A stretch of 64,000 nucleotides of DNA, taken from assembly GCF_005406205.1 (NCBI RefSeq), contig NZ_NXLZ01000006.1:1-64000 (forward strand), in the 5' to 3' direction. Under the pieces are notes generated by a model. It did not search any database. It had not been told where the DNA came from and saw nothing but the letters and a program-made list of their open reading frames with translations. Origin of the DNA: Campylobacter estrildidarum (GTDB taxonomy: Bacteria; Campylobacterota; Campylobacteria; Campylobacterales; Campylobacteraceae). How positions within the stretch are numbered: position 1 is the first letter of the stretch; each line of letters begins with the position of its first letter. This document shows, piece by piece, positions 18,197 through 27,786 of the stretch. A program made the translations under genes and the position numbers.

Positions 18197-19721
18197 CTAA
18201 TACTTTTTTGCCATAAATACGACTTTCTTGATAAGGTATGAGTTCCATAGACAAAAAAGGCTCATATTTTCCGTTTTTAAACATATCTTCTCTAGCTAAT
18301 ACTTTGTTTGTAAAACCTATACCTCCATTATAAGCATAAGCTATAAATAATGGAGATTTAAGTTTTTTTTCTAAATAATCTAAATGACGATTTCCAAAAT
18401 AATAAGCAATTTCAGGTTTGAACATAAAATCTTGATCGAAATTTGGAATTTTTAATTCTTTTTCTCCTATATGATTAGCCAAAAAAGGCATAAATTGCAT
18501 CATTCCTAAGGCATAAGAAACTGAAATAGCAGTAGGTATAAAGCGACTTTCTTGTCTTGCAATAGCTAAAATTAAAGCTTGTCTAGGAATATCATAATCT
18601 TTGATATATTGATAATAAGGTGTGATAAAATAATGCTTTTTAAATTTAGATTTTCTTTCTAAAATATAAGCATAAATTGGTAAAGTTTCTTCTGTATCAA
18701 ATTTTTTAGCTAATTCATCTAGTTGAGTAGCATTGGCTTCAAGTATGGTTTTATTGAGTTTTTGCCAAGCAAATGGATCTTGCATGTTAAAATTATTTTT
18801 TTCTTTATGAATTTGTATGGTTTCAATTTTTGGAAAAGCCGAGTTTGTAAGTTCTTTAGCATAAAGACTATAAATATTTAAAGAGTTACTTTGTGCTAAA
18901 TTTTGCAAATCTTTTTTATCTTTTTTAATCATCCACATCCAAAAAATAGCATTATCCTTACTACTACGACTTTTAAAAGTTTGTGCTGCTTGTTTAAAAA
19001 ATTCATAAGCAATATGTTCTTGATCGTATGTTAGAGCATTTACACCTAAATAAAATGCGGTATATTCTTTAGTGTTTTGTGGATCAACTTGCAATAGCGA
19101 ATATCTGAATTTTGGATAATGTTGTCGAATAACAATGGTTTGCACAAAGTCATTAAAGCCAGAATGAATAGAAAGTTTATTAACAAAATTTGTATTTAGT
19201 TCAAAATCATTATGATTTATTTTTAAATACTTATAAAGTTTAAAAAAACCATTTGTATCTTCTTTTTCTTCCATGTATTTCATAGGCTCATTAGAATTAA
19301 AAGCAAGGAGTAAATTTGTTAAATCAGGTCTTATGGAATCAAATTTTTTTGCCAATATGTCTCTATATTTAGTATCTAGACTTGAAATAAAAGCTAAAGA
19401 TTTTAAGCGAATACTTTGACAGCTTAAATTTGCATCCAAGATAGTATTTTTTGTATAAGTGTAACAATGTGCGTATTTTGGATTAATATAAATTTTAACA
19501 GGAAATATTTTTTCAAGTTTAGATCTTATTTTTCCAGCGTAACGAAAAATATGAGATTTTAAGCCTTGAATTTCTTTTTTATTGAGGGTTTTTTTCTCTA
19601 AAAGTCTATAAATATAGTAATCTTTTGCTAAGGAGTTATCTTGTTTTTTTAGTGTTTCTAAATCATATTCAAGTGCATTAAGATATATAAAACTTAAAAA
19701 TAACAACCATATTTTTTTCAC
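18093..19721 (-). CDS. slt: soluble lytic murein transglycosylase
   Basis: 542 residues with a signal peptide (KKIWLLFLSFIYLNALEYD). The long helical N-terminal superhelix is followed by a C-terminal SLT domain: ALILAIARQESRF (catalytic Glu, near 392), SYALGMMQFMP, and FIAYAYNGGIG (near 455). It cuts peptidoglycan between MurNAc and GlcNAc in the periplasm, forming the 1,6-anhydro product. It overlaps the yggT gene upstream by 4 nt and the opposing lipoprotein gene by 104 bp. Confidence 0.93.
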   Translation of the reverse strand: MKKIWLLFLSFIYLNALEYDLETLKKQDNSLAKDYYIYRLLEKKTLNKKEIQGLKSHIFRYAGKIRSKLEKIFPVKIYINPKYAHCYTYTKNTILDANLSCQSIRLKSLAFISSLDTKYRDILAKKFDSIRPDLTNLLLAFNSNEPMKYMEEKEDTNGFFKLYKYLKINHNDFELNTNFVNKLSIHSGFNDFVQTIVIRQHYPKFRYSLLQVDPQNTKEYTAFYLGVNALTYDQEHIAYEFFKQAAQTFKSRSSKDNAIFWMWMIKKDKKDLQNLAQSNSLNIYSLYAKELTNSAFPKIETIQIHKEKNNFNMQDPFAWQKLNKTILEANATQLDELAKKFDTEETLPIYAYILERKSKFKKHYFITPYYQYIKDYDIPRQALILAIARQESRFIPTAISVSYALGMMQFMPFLANHIGEKELKIPNFDQDFMFKPEIAYYFGNRHLDYLEKKLKSPLFIAYAYNGGIGFTNKVLAREDMFKNGKYEPFLSMELIPYQESRIYGKKVLANYIVYRYLLNDSIKISDIFENLIQNKANDSSKS

Positions 19722-19999
19722 AAAATACTCCTTAAAATACTGCCCAAGAAAAAGCTAAGGAATTGCAAAGCCAAAAGTATGATTAAAGGGGCTAAATCAA
19801 TATTGCCTATACGTGTTGGAATTTTTCTTACTAAAGCATAGGCTGGATAACTAAGCTTGTATAAAATTTGAACGATAGGATTATATGGATCAGGATTAAC
19901 CCAACTTAAAAGCGCAGTAATAACAATAATCCAAGTATAGATATTGATAATAATTTGTAATACTTGAAAAATAGAATAAATAAGAGAATCTATAATCAT
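19718..19999 (-). CDS. YggT family integral membrane protein
   Basis: 93 residues with two membrane segments. The YggT pattern is clear: ITALLSWVNPDPYNPIVQIL (about 23-42) then YPAYALVRKIPTRIGNIDLAPLIILLALQFL. The family is widespread and often sits near cell-division or cell-wall genes; its role is not firmly known. The gene lies between gltX (3 nt away) and slt (4-nt overlap). Confidence 0.88.
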   Translation of the reverse strand: MIIDSLIYSIFQVLQIIINIYTWIIVITALLSWVNPDPYNPIVQILYKLSYPAYALVRKIPTRIGNIDLAPLIILLALQFLSFFLGSILRSIL

Positions 20000-20002
20000 A
20001 AT

Positions 20003-21298
20003 TTACATCCTTGCTAATTCATGTATAAAATTTTTTATATGCGGATAAAGGTCGTTAAGTTCAGGTCCGTGAATGTTTCCTGTTAAAACAATTCTTAAAG
20101 GCATAAAGAAATTCTTACCCTTTAATCCGCTTTTTTGCAAAAGATAGCTTTTAAAATCATCGTAATTTTCAAAAAGTTCTATATCGCTTAAAAGCTCTTT
20201 TAAAATTTGACATTCTTTTTCAAATTCAAGATAATCTTTAGGGCTAAAAATAGCATGAATTTTATCTTTTAATTCATTGGTTGTGCTAGCTTCTTGAGTA
20301 TAAAATTTTGCTAACTCTGCGAGGTCTTTTTCAAAATTTAAAATTTGATTGAGTTTGGAATTTTCCATTGATTTTATATGTTCTCGGTTTATTTGTAAAA
20401 GTTTTTTAAGATCAAATCTTGCAGGAGATTTGGAAATTTTATTGATATCAAACCAAGAGATTGCTTCTTCTAAGGTGAAAATTTCACAAGGAGTTTTATT
20501 GCCTAATATAATAAGATAATTTGCAATTGCGCTTGGCAATATTCCTTGTTCAAGTAACCATTTTACAGAAGAGTGCGCTTCTCTTTTACTCATCTTAACA
20601 CCTTGCTCATTAAGGATAATAGGCAGATGGGCATAGCTTATTTTTTGTTTATAGTCTAAACTTGCGCGAATATGTTCTTGCTTAGGGGTATTAGATACAT
20701 GATCTTCCCCACGTATAATACAGGTTATATTTTCAAGCATATCATCAACCGCACAAGCAAAATTATAAGTAGGAGTTTTATCAGTTCTCATAATGACAAA
20801 AGAATCGATATTTTCAGGTTCAAAACTAAGTTCACCTTTGATAAGATCTGAAAAATTTATTGTTTTTTCAGGCTTTTTAAGTCGAATAACAAAAGGTTTT
20901 TCACATTCTAAAACATCAATGTCTGCTAATTTTTCACAAGTTCCATCATAGCGATAAGGCTTTCCTTGTTGTTTTGCTAATTCTTTTTTTTCTTCCAGTT
21001 CTTTTTCGGTACAAAAACAAGCAAAAGCTTTTTTTTCACTTACAAGTTTTAAAGCCATTTGGCGATGAAATTTCAAATTTTCACTTTGTATGTAATAATC
21101 TTGCCAAGAAATTCCAAAAAGTTGTAAAATTTCTTTTATTTCTTCTTCTTTGCCTTCTATATTTCTCGCTTTGTCGGTATCTTCAATACGTAAAATAAAA
21201 TGAATATTTTTTTGCTTAGCACAAATATAATTAAACAAGGCTACACGCAAATTTCCTATATGCATATCTCCTGTTGGAGACGGAGCGAAACGATACAT
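20003..21298 (-). CDS. gltX: glutamyl-tRNA synthetase
   Basis: A 431-residue class I synthetase with [11 protein letters not shown] (HIGH signature, about 7-17) and [10 protein letters not shown] (KMSKS signature, near 238). The anticodon-binding part follows. It is slightly short compared with E. coli GltX (471). Epsilonproteobacteria carry two GltX-type enzymes, one of which charges tRNA-Gln with Glu for later amidation; I cannot tell from this sequence which one this is. First gene of gltX-yggT-slt. Confidence 0.92.
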   Translation of the reverse strand: MYRFAPSPTGDMHIGNLRVALFNYICAKQKNIHFILRIEDTDKARNIEGKEEEIKEILQLFGISWQDYYIQSENLKFHRQMALKLVSEKKAFACFCTEKELEEKKELAKQQGKPYRYDGTCEKLADIDVLECEKPFVIRLKKPEKTINFSDLIKGELSFEPENIDSFVIMRTDKTPTYNFACAVDDMLENITCIIRGEDHVSNTPKQEHIRASLDYKQKISYAHLPIILNEQGVKMSKREAHSSVKWLLEQGILPSAIANYLIILGNKTPCEIFTLEEAISWFDINKISKSPARFDLKKLLQINREHIKSMENSKLNQILNFEKDLAELAKFYTQEASTTNELKDKIHAIFSPKDYLEFEKECQILKELLSDIELFENYDDFKSYLLQKSGLKGKNFFMPLRIVLTGNIHGPELNDLYPHIKNFIHELARM

Positions 21299-21376
21299 TT
21301 TAAACCTTAAATTTTCAAAATTATAAAATAAAATTATAGCAAAGAAATTTATATAGATATTTAATATTTCCTTTGG

Positions 21377-21382
21377 TATAAT
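21377..21382 (+). promoter_or_regulatory. sigma-70 type -10 box immediately before the phosphoesterase gene
   Basis: TATAAT ends only 7 nt before the ATG at 21390. Transcription would then start at or next to the start codon, and no ribosome-binding sequence is visible. See the finding on a possible leaderless mRNA. Confidence 0.45.
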
Positions 21383-21389
21383 TATTTTT

Positions 21390-22517
21390 ATGATGTATTT
21401 ATTTTTTTGTTTTATAGTATTAATAATTCTTGGATCATTAAATTTATATATTTACAAGCGACTAATTAAAAAATTTTTACTTTTTAAATATTTTCATAAA
21501 TTATTCGCATTTGTTTTAGCGATACTTTTCTTAGTTCAAATTATATTTTTAATACTTAGAAGAAATCAGTATGAGTATTTAAACGATTCTTTATATGAAA
21601 TTTTAGCTATGCTTTACGCACCAACATACTGTTTGTTTTTTGTAACGCTAATACTTGATTTTATAAGGCTTGTATTAGCTCTGTTGGGTAGGATCGATAG
21701 AAAATATAATATATTTTTACGCTTATTGTTTGAAACAGGCGTAATAGCTATCTCGGCGTTTTTAACCTATGCAAGCGTAAATAGTGCTTTAAAAATTCCT
21801 GAAATAAAAACTTTAAATTTACAAATAGCCAATTTAAAAAAAGATTTGAAAATCGCCGTATTAACCGATATCCATTTGGGTAAAAATTTACATGAAAATT
21901 TTTTAGATCAAATTATAAATAAAGTAAATTTAGAAAAACCAGATATGGTTTTTATTATCGGAGATTTAATCGATGTTAATCCTGAGCATTTAAAATCTTA
22001 TATTTCAAAAATAAATGATCTTAATTCTACTTACGGAACTTTCTATGTTGTGGGAAATCACGAGTATTATCACGGTATCAATAAAGTTTTAAATTTACTT
22101 AAAACTTATACAAAAATGAAAATTTTACTCAATCAAAATGAAGATTTGGGTTTTGTTAATATTGCAGGATTATCCGATTTAGCAGGGATCGGCAAAGGAC
22201 TATATGCTCCTAATTTAGAAAGAATAAAAGCGGATTTAAATACAAGCAAACCAAGTATTTTACTTACCCATCAGCCAAAAGCAGCTTTGCTTTATAATTT
22301 AAAAGATTTTGATTTAATTTTAAGCGGACATACTCATGGAGGACAAATTTTCCCTTTTATGCTTTTGGTGAAACTTCAACAAGGTTTTGTTTATGGACTT
22401 TATAATTTAAATCAAAAAACCAAGCTTTATGTAAGCAGCGGAGCTGGTTTTTGGGGACCAAGTCTTAGAGTTTTTGCTCCAAGTGAAATTGTGATTTTAA
22501 ATTTAAAAGGAAAATGA
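21390..22517 (+). CDS. membrane-anchored metallophosphoesterase
   Basis: 375 residues. Three or four membrane segments occupy about residues 1-135. A calcineurin-like phosphoesterase domain follows: LTDIHLGKN (about 157), GDLIDVNP (about 190), GNHEYYHG (about 225), LTHQPKA and [11 protein letters not shown] (near 315), which provide the two-metal site. Relatives (YaeI, YkuE) are thought to act on lipid or nucleotide phosphates; the substrate here is unknown. It overlaps psd by 4 nt, so a role in membrane lipid turnover is plausible. Confidence 0.88.
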   Translation: MMYLFFCFIVLIILGSLNLYIYKRLIKKFLLFKYFHKLFAFVLAILFLVQIIFLILRRNQYEYLNDSLYEILAMLYAPTYCLFFVTLILDFIRLVLALLGRIDRKYNIFLRLLFETGVIAISAFLTYASVNSALKIPEIKTLNLQIANLKKDLKIAVLTDIHLGKNLHENFLDQIINKVNLEKPDMVFIIGDLIDVNPEHLKSYISKINDLNSTYGTFYVVGNHEYYHGINKVLNLLKTYTKMKILLNQNEDLGFVNIAGLSDLAGIGKGLYAPNLERIKADLNTSKPSILLTHQPKAALLYNLKDFDLILSGHTHGGQIFPFMLLVKLQQGFVYGLYNLNQKTKLYVSSGAGFWGPSLRVFAPSEIVILNLKGK

Positions 22518-23320
22518 TCGTGAATTTCTCAAGAGAAAGTTCTAAAATTTTTGGACTCATTGCAAAGATTAAATTTCCAAAAGTCATCCAACAGCAAATT
22601 AATAGTTTTTATGTAAATTATTTTAAAATAGATATGAGCGAATTTAAAGATATTACTGAATACAAAAGTTTAAATGATCTTTTTACAAGAACTTTACAAA
22701 TTCCTCGCAAGATCGAAGATGGATTTATTAGCCCTAGTGATGGAAAAATTTTGCAATGTGGAAGTGCTTTTTTAGCTGATGAGGAACATTTTGCCTTTTC
22801 TATTAAAGGGCACACTTATAGTGTAGCAGAGCTTTTAAAAGATAGTTTTGAAGAAAATGAATTGAAAAATGGACTAGATTATATCAATATTTATCTTTCT
22901 CCAAAAGATTATCATCGATATCATAGTCCTTGCGATATGCAAATTTTAAGCGCAACCTATACAAGAGGAGTTCTTTATAGTGTCAATGAAAAACATTTAG
23001 AATGCATTAGCGCCCTTTATACAAAAAATGAAAGAGTTAGTTTAAAATGTCAAAACGAAAAAGGTATTTTTTGGCTTGTTTTTATAGGGGCTCAAAATGT
23101 AGGTAAAATGCGCTTTAATTTTGATTCTAGCATACAAACCAATGCTAAAACTTCTTTTAATTTTACTAAAAAATATGATAATTTAAACATCAAAAAAGCA
23201 GAGGAGTTAGGTCATTTTGAATTAGGTTCTACTATAGTTTTAATTTCACAAAAGGGACTTTTAAATCTTAATTTAAAAGTAGAGCAGGGTATAAAATTTG
23301 GAGAAAAAATTTCTGATTAG
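22514..23320 (+). CDS. psd: phosphatidylserine decarboxylase proenzyme
   Basis: A 268-residue enzyme that makes phosphatidylethanolamine from phosphatidylserine at the inner membrane. The self-cleavage site is seen in FELGSTIVLI (near 238-247), where the Ser becomes the pyruvoyl group; SPSDGKIL (near 75) and YLSPKDYHRYHSP (near 130) are conserved. The start overlaps the phosphoesterase stop. A GTG two codons downstream is the alternative start. It ends by overlapping 4 nt with the convergent flhX. Confidence 0.93.
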   Translation: MIVNFSRESSKIFGLIAKIKFPKVIQQQINSFYVNYFKIDMSEFKDITEYKSLNDLFTRTLQIPRKIEDGFISPSDGKILQCGSAFLADEEHFAFSIKGHTYSVAELLKDSFEENELKNGLDYINIYLSPKDYHRYHSPCDMQILSATYTRGVLYSVNEKHLECISALYTKNERVSLKCQNEKGIFWLVFIGAQNVGKMRFNFDSSIQTNAKTSFNFTKKYDNLNIKKAEELGHFELGSTIVLISQKGLLNLNLKVEQGIKFGEKISD

Positions 23321-23598
23321 GTTTTAGGTGTTTTATTCGCCATTTGATAAATAAAGGCAAAAACTTCTGCTACTGCTTTATACATATTTGGAGGAATTTC
23401 ATCTCCTAAATCAAGTTTGCTTAAAATTTCTATTAAATCTTCATCTTCTTTTATAGGAACCCCGTGTTCTTTGGCTAAAGAAATGATCTTAGCTGCGCTT
23501 TCTCCTTTTCCACTCGCAAGGACTTTTGGTGCAGTGTGTTTTTCTTTTTGATAGCCTAAAGCAACAGCTTTTTTAATAGATCTTTTAACCTTGCTCAT
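23317..23598 (-). CDS. flhX: FlhB C-terminal domain homolog FlhX
   Basis: A 93-residue cytoplasmic protein equivalent to the C-terminal domain of the flagellar export-gate protein FlhB: AVALGYQKEKHTAPKVLASGKGESAAKII, AKEHGVPIKEDEDLI, then LGDEIPPNMYKAVAEVFAFIY. The NPTH autocleavage motif of FlhB is not present. Such stand-alone domains are known in epsilonproteobacteria and can partly replace the cleaved FlhB C-terminus. It overlaps the FliK-like gene by 4 nt, which fits the known FlhB-FliK substrate-switch partnership. Confidence 0.88.
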   Translation of the reverse strand: MSKVKRSIKKAVALGYQKEKHTAPKVLASGKGESAAKIISLAKEHGVPIKEDEDLIEILSKLDLGDEIPPNMYKAVAEVFAFIYQMANKTPKT

Positions 23599-25823
23599 AC
23601 TTTTTTATCCATACCCATTTCAAGATCTAGATTTTTAATATTTCTTGAATCAAATTTGCTTCTTATAATGTCTCCTACGAAAAAATTTGCACTCAATAAT
23701 CCTGCTTTATTGATATTTTTTTTAAGCTCGTGAGCATTTTCATAAATGGTTTTTCTAAATTCTTTATTTTCTGCCATAATGTTAATATCTATATATTTTT
23801 CGTTGTTTAAGGAAATTAAAATTTCTAAGTCCCCAAGTTTGGCAAATTCGAGTTTGATTTGAGCAAAGAATTTATCTTTTTTTCCTCTTCTAAACATAAT
23901 CTTAGAATCATTTAAGTCTTCCCAAGAAAAAGGTAAATAAGTGTTTATAGAATCATTTGCTAGAGAAATAAGTTGGTTTATTTCAATCTGTGCTAAAAGA
24001 CGATTAGCTTGATTATAAACCGCTTCATTACCTTCATTTTTAGCTAGATTTGAAATTTGCAAAAGAGTAGATTTGATATCGTGATGCAATGATTCTGCTA
24101 TTTCCTGATCCGTTTTTGGTTTTATTTGTGCCAAATCTTTAGCAGATAAATCAAGTTTTCGTTCTAGATTTTTGATTTCTGCTTGATTGAGTTTAGTATG
24201 CTGGATATGTGGTTCAAGCTCTCTTAAACTCTCGTTAATTTTTCTAGAAAGATTACCAAGATCTTTACTTAAATTTTGCAACTCGTCCAGATCTAAATTT
24301 TCAACCATGAAGGCTAAATTTTTTATATTATTTTGCTTGATAAATTCTTGAGTTTTAAAAATATTTTCTTGGGTTTGTATATTTGTTTGCGTTGCACTTT
24401 GTATCATGGAATTGTTCTGATTTGATATATTTTGTGTAGCATTTTTAGGTATATTATCATTTTTAGCTTCATAAATTTTGGAATTTTCCCTAGGGTTATT
24501 TTTAATGTTGGTGTCTTTGTCAAAATTATTTTTAATATTTTCTTGTTTTTTGTCTTTAGAATCTTGCGTAATATTTTCTTTTAAATTTTCTTCATCTTTA
24601 TTTATCAACTCATCATTATCAAAATCTTGACTTGCATTTTCTGTTTTTTCATCTTTATCTACCACAAGTTCTTTATTTACATCACCTGTTTCTTCATCTT
24701 TATTTATCAACTCATCATTATCAAAATCTTGACTTGCATTTTCTGTTTTTTCATCTTGTTCCAATTTATCTTTTTGCACATGCTGATTTTGCATTTCTTT
24801 TGGAATTTCATTTTTTACATTATCTTTTTTATCTGAAAGTAAATCTTTTAAAATTTCATTGTCTTTTTGAGAAGGTTTAAAATTGTGTTCTCCTAAGATA
24901 TTTTTTAGAGTGTTTTCAAGTTTTTCGAAAGCTTTGGCAGCTTGTTTCAAAATGTTGGTATCTTTAATCATAAGATTTTCTGGCTTATTCAATGCTTTAA
25001 AAAAATCACCTTTTAGAGATGTTAATTCTTTTGTAATTTTATTAGCAATTTGCATAATTTTATTTTGAGCTATGCTAGGATTTTTTGAAATATAGTTTTT
25101 GAAATTATCTATTTTAGAGCTTAATTTCAAAAGAGCTTTAAAAGAACTTTGATCTAAAATTTGTTTATTCTCTTTTTTGTTTGTTTGAATGATATTCTTA
25201 AGCTCTTTTAAAGCATCTTTAGGATCTAAATTTGAAACTATAATTTGTGCAATTTGAGAACTTAGCTTTTCACTACTTAAACCTTTTATGGTGCTCAAAA
25301 GAGAATAAAAGCTTTTTGGCAAAGACTCTTCGCTCAATGCATCTTTAAGTTTTGCTTCAAAAAATACTCCTGAATTTTGAAATAGAGGTGCAAAATTATT
25401 ACTCTTAATTTCACTTGCGGGTTTTAAAATTTGATTAAGTTTATCTAAAACTTGTGAAAAAATATCATTTTTTTCAAGTTCTGTTGCAAGAGTTTTTAAT
25501 TCGTTAGCAAAATTGGGTGCTAAGTTTAAATTTTTACTTTGCTTTAAAACAGGAGAATCTGGATTTTTTTGCGAATTGATTTGTTCTAAAAGTTTATTGA
25601 CAAGTTCTTTGAGTTTTGTACCAGTTTCATTTTGAATTAATTTAGTAATTATTTCTTCTTTGCTTGCATCTTTATCCAAGCCTAAATTTTGCTTTAAGGC
25701 TTGAGAAAGTGCTTCTTTGGGACTATCTTTAGAATTTGATTTATCTTTTATTGGAGTATTATCTAATTTGATATCATTTTTTTGTGCATTAGCAATTTGA
25801 CTTGTTAGTTGTGTATTAATCAT
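23595..25823 (-). CDS. large FliK-like (hook-length control type) protein
   Basis: 742 residues, soluble, rich in K, N, D and E. The N-terminal half is mainly helical. About residues 355-425 contain an acidic tandem repeat (DEKTENASQDFDNDELINKD, two copies). The C-terminal 130 residues (GDLEILISLNNEKYIDINIM, FRKTIYENAHELKKNINKAGL) resemble the globular C-terminal domain of FliK. The overlapping flhX gene supports a link to flagellar export specificity. I recall another C. jejuni gene elsewhere being the main FliK, so this may be a paralog or an accessory protein. The FliK link is by shape and neighbourhood, not a definite match. Confidence 0.6.
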   Translation of the reverse strand: MINTQLTSQIANAQKNDIKLDNTPIKDKSNSKDSPKEALSQALKQNLGLDKDASKEEIITKLIQNETGTKLKELVNKLLEQINSQKNPDSPVLKQSKNLNLAPNFANELKTLATELEKNDIFSQVLDKLNQILKPASEIKSNNFAPLFQNSGVFFEAKLKDALSEESLPKSFYSLLSTIKGLSSEKLSSQIAQIIVSNLDPKDALKELKNIIQTNKKENKQILDQSSFKALLKLSSKIDNFKNYISKNPSIAQNKIMQIANKITKELTSLKGDFFKALNKPENLMIKDTNILKQAAKAFEKLENTLKNILGEHNFKPSQKDNEILKDLLSDKKDNVKNEIPKEMQNQHVQKDKLEQDEKTENASQDFDNDELINKDEETGDVNKELVVDKDEKTENASQDFDNDELINKDEENLKENITQDSKDKKQENIKNNFDKDTNIKNNPRENSKIYEAKNDNIPKNATQNISNQNNSMIQSATQTNIQTQENIFKTQEFIKQNNIKNLAFMVENLDLDELQNLSKDLGNLSRKINESLRELEPHIQHTKLNQAEIKNLERKLDLSAKDLAQIKPKTDQEIAESLHHDIKSTLLQISNLAKNEGNEAVYNQANRLLAQIEINQLISLANDSINTYLPFSWEDLNDSKIMFRRGKKDKFFAQIKLEFAKLGDLEILISLNNEKYIDINIMAENKEFRKTIYENAHELKKNINKAGLLSANFFVGDIIRSKFDSRNIKNLDLEMGMDKKV
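24587..24757. repeat. two 69-bp direct repeats, period 102 bp, in the FliK-like gene
   Basis: Positions 24587-24655 recur at 24689-24757 with no visible mismatch. The 102-bp period is 34 codons, so copy number can change without breaking the frame. The repeat encodes the acidic EKTENASQDFDNDELINKDE segment. Confidence 0.85.
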
Positions 25824-27003
25824 CTAACATCACCATATTTCCAGGTTTTTTGCTGAATTTTTTGCTTAAAATATTTGGTTTGTTTATTGCAAAAAGGATT
25901 AAGAAACCGAGACAAAATATATAAAACCAAATAAAACCCTTGACTTCAAAATATTGCATTAAAAAGCCTAAAATCAAAGGCCCACATAAAGATCCCAAAG
26001 AATAACAAAAAAGAACCCCACGACCTAATTCTACTCCTTTACTTTTTATCGTTAAAACATCATTTGCTCTAGCAAGAGCTAAGGCATAAAGACAAAATAT
26101 TCCTATGCCAAGTAAAAATGCTAAAATATACTGAAAATACAAATAAGGATTGAAAAATACAAAGATAAGCATAGTGAAAAAACCTATGCTTGCACTAGTA
26201 ATGATGGCAAATTTTCGCCCCATTTTATCAGATATGGCTCCCATAATAGTTTGAGCAAAAAATCCACCTAAAATTCCACAAAACATAAAATAAGAAACAG
26301 CTTTAGCATCAAATCCTTGTAAAAGTATAAACAATGAAGCCATTGAGAAAAATCCATTAATCAGCATTCCAGCAATAAAACTAGTTACAATAGCCAAAGG
26401 TGCAATATCAAAAACTTTTGGTATAGAAATAGGATTTGAAGCTGGTAAAACCGGCTCTTTGATTTTGATTAAATTTAAAGGCAAGGAAGAAAATAAAATC
26501 AAAGCCGCACTTAAGATAAAAACATCATGTCTGCTTAAATTTAAAGCTATGATTAAAGTACCAATTCCAAAAGAAAGATAAAATATAATTTCATAAAATC
26601 CTAAAATTCTTGAGCGAACAGCATTTTTGCTTTTTTCATTGAGCCAAGATTCTATTACCATTAAAAAACCATAATAGCAAACACCGATTAAAAATCTCAA
26701 AGTAGCCCAAAAAATCAAATTCTCGCTAATCGTATGCATCATAGCCGAAATTCCAAAAATAGCACCAAACAAACCAAAAGAACGTATATGGCCTATCTTA
26801 GAAATAATTTTATGAGCACTGATTGTTCCTATAAGCGCTCCTACAAAAAAGCAAGAGCTTATAATTCCAACCACTAAAGAACTTTCTCCTTTTTCTTTAA
26901 GAATGACACCTATAGATGAAACAATTAAAGCATTTCCTGCAAATAAAAATGCCATACTAACAAAAAGCGCTGTCATTGATCTAATAATTTTTCTTGGACT
27001 CAT
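25816..27003 (-). CDS. MFS transporter
   Basis: A 395-residue inner-membrane protein with about 12 membrane segments. The MFS motif between segments 2 and 3 reads GTISAHKIISKIGH; a second match, GAISDKMGRKFAI, lies in the middle. The general layout resembles the YcaD/small-drug and sugar porter groups, but no substrate can be named. It overlaps the FliK-like gene downstream (8 nt) and a small membrane-protein gene upstream (23 nt), so it lies inside the same operon. Confidence 0.85.
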   Translation of the reverse strand: MSPRKIIRSMTALFVSMAFLFAGNALIVSSIGVILKEKGESSLVVGIISSCFFVGALIGTISAHKIISKIGHIRSFGLFGAIFGISAMMHTISENLIFWATLRFLIGVCYYGFLMVIESWLNEKSKNAVRSRILGFYEIIFYLSFGIGTLIIALNLSRHDVFILSAALILFSSLPLNLIKIKEPVLPASNPISIPKVFDIAPLAIVTSFIAGMLINGFFSMASLFILLQGFDAKAVSYFMFCGILGGFFAQTIMGAISDKMGRKFAIITSASIGFFTMLIFVFFNPYLYFQYILAFLLGIGIFCLYALALARANDVLTIKSKGVELGRGVLFCYSLGSLCGPLILGFLMQYFEVKGFIWFYIFCLGFLILFAINKPNILSKKFSKKPGNMVMLDD

Positions 27004-27478
27004 ATCTTATATACACAATAAAAATAAAAACACAAATAAGCAGAGCTGAAATCCCACACAAATATCCAAAAATATTAAGTAAATTTTGTCTGTGTAAAAA
27101 TAAAAAACCTGCAACTAAAACCATATAAGCAAATATTTTTAACAAACTAAAAAATGTTGTAAAAAAATAAATTTTATCCTTAAAATTAAAATCTAAATCG
27201 TCTTTAATAACCCTAAATTTTATATTTTTAGGAAGCTTTTTTATTTTTTTTAAGAAGAATATAGATGAATTTTGAAAATATTCATATTTTTTTGCCTTAG
27301 AGAATACAATTTTTTTATAGTTCAAATAAGAGCTAAAAATAACAATCAAAAAGCTAAAAAACGCTATTTCGAAGCTCAAAAATATATTAAACTTAAATTG
27401 ATTTATAGCTAATAAAACGAAAAGGGGAAATAAATGCATAACAATAGCCATTATGAAAAATGCTTTTTTATGCTCCAT
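26981..27478 (-). CDS. hypothetical integral membrane protein
   Basis: 165 residues with four hydrophobic segments (about 7-25, 33-50, 108-128 and 140-160) and basic loops. No family recognised. It starts at the stop codon of the AtpI-like gene and overlaps the MFS gene by 23 nt, so translation is probably coupled to both. Confidence 0.7.
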   Translation of the reverse strand: MEHKKAFFIMAIVMHLFPLFVLLAINQFKFNIFLSFEIAFFSFLIVIFSSYLNYKKIVFSKAKKYEYFQNSSIFFLKKIKKLPKNIKFRVIKDDLDFNFKDKIYFFTTFFSLLKIFAYMVLVAGFLFLHRQNLLNIFGYLCGISALLICVFIFIVYIRYESKKNY

Positions 27479-27786
27479 TATTTATTTTTCTCTTCTTGTA
27501 TTCTTTCTTTGATAAAATCATCACGTTTTTCAAATTCTTCATAACTTTTTATTTGACTTTTATAAGCCTTGTAAATATTAAGTATGGCTCCAGCAATTCC
27601 CCAAAACACCCCAAGCCAAAATAGCCAAGGATAGGGAGTAAATTTTTTAAGTAAATATCCTATACCTATACCGATTAAAACAGCAACAACTATAGAAATT
27701 CCAAGGCTTAGTCCATCTGCAGCTTCTATAGTTTTGCGGATCAATTTTTGTTTTTTATTTGAGCTTTGTTCTTCAAATTCATTCAT
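27478..27786 (-). CDS. AtpI/AtpZ-like membrane protein
   Basis: 102 residues with two membrane segments separated by a short loop ([21 protein letters not shown] and [20 protein letters not shown]) and charged ends. This is the two-helix layout of the AtpI/AtpZ family, which assists F-type ATP synthase ring assembly or Mg uptake. There is no ATP synthase gene in the window. It overlaps hemL by 4 nt. Confidence 0.7.
   Translation of the reverse strand: MNEFEEQSSNKKQKLIRKTIEAADGLSLGISIVVAVLIGIGIGYLLKKFTPYPWLFWLGVFWGIAGAILNIYKAYKSQIKSYEEFEKRDDFIKERIQEEKNK

Noticed and set aside
24627-24880. Two plus-strand frames rich in Phe, His and Leu inside the FliK-like gene
   Set aside because: They are the antisense of the acidic repeat in the FliK-like gene; the composition (FIFIY, HLYLS repeats) is a shadow of it.
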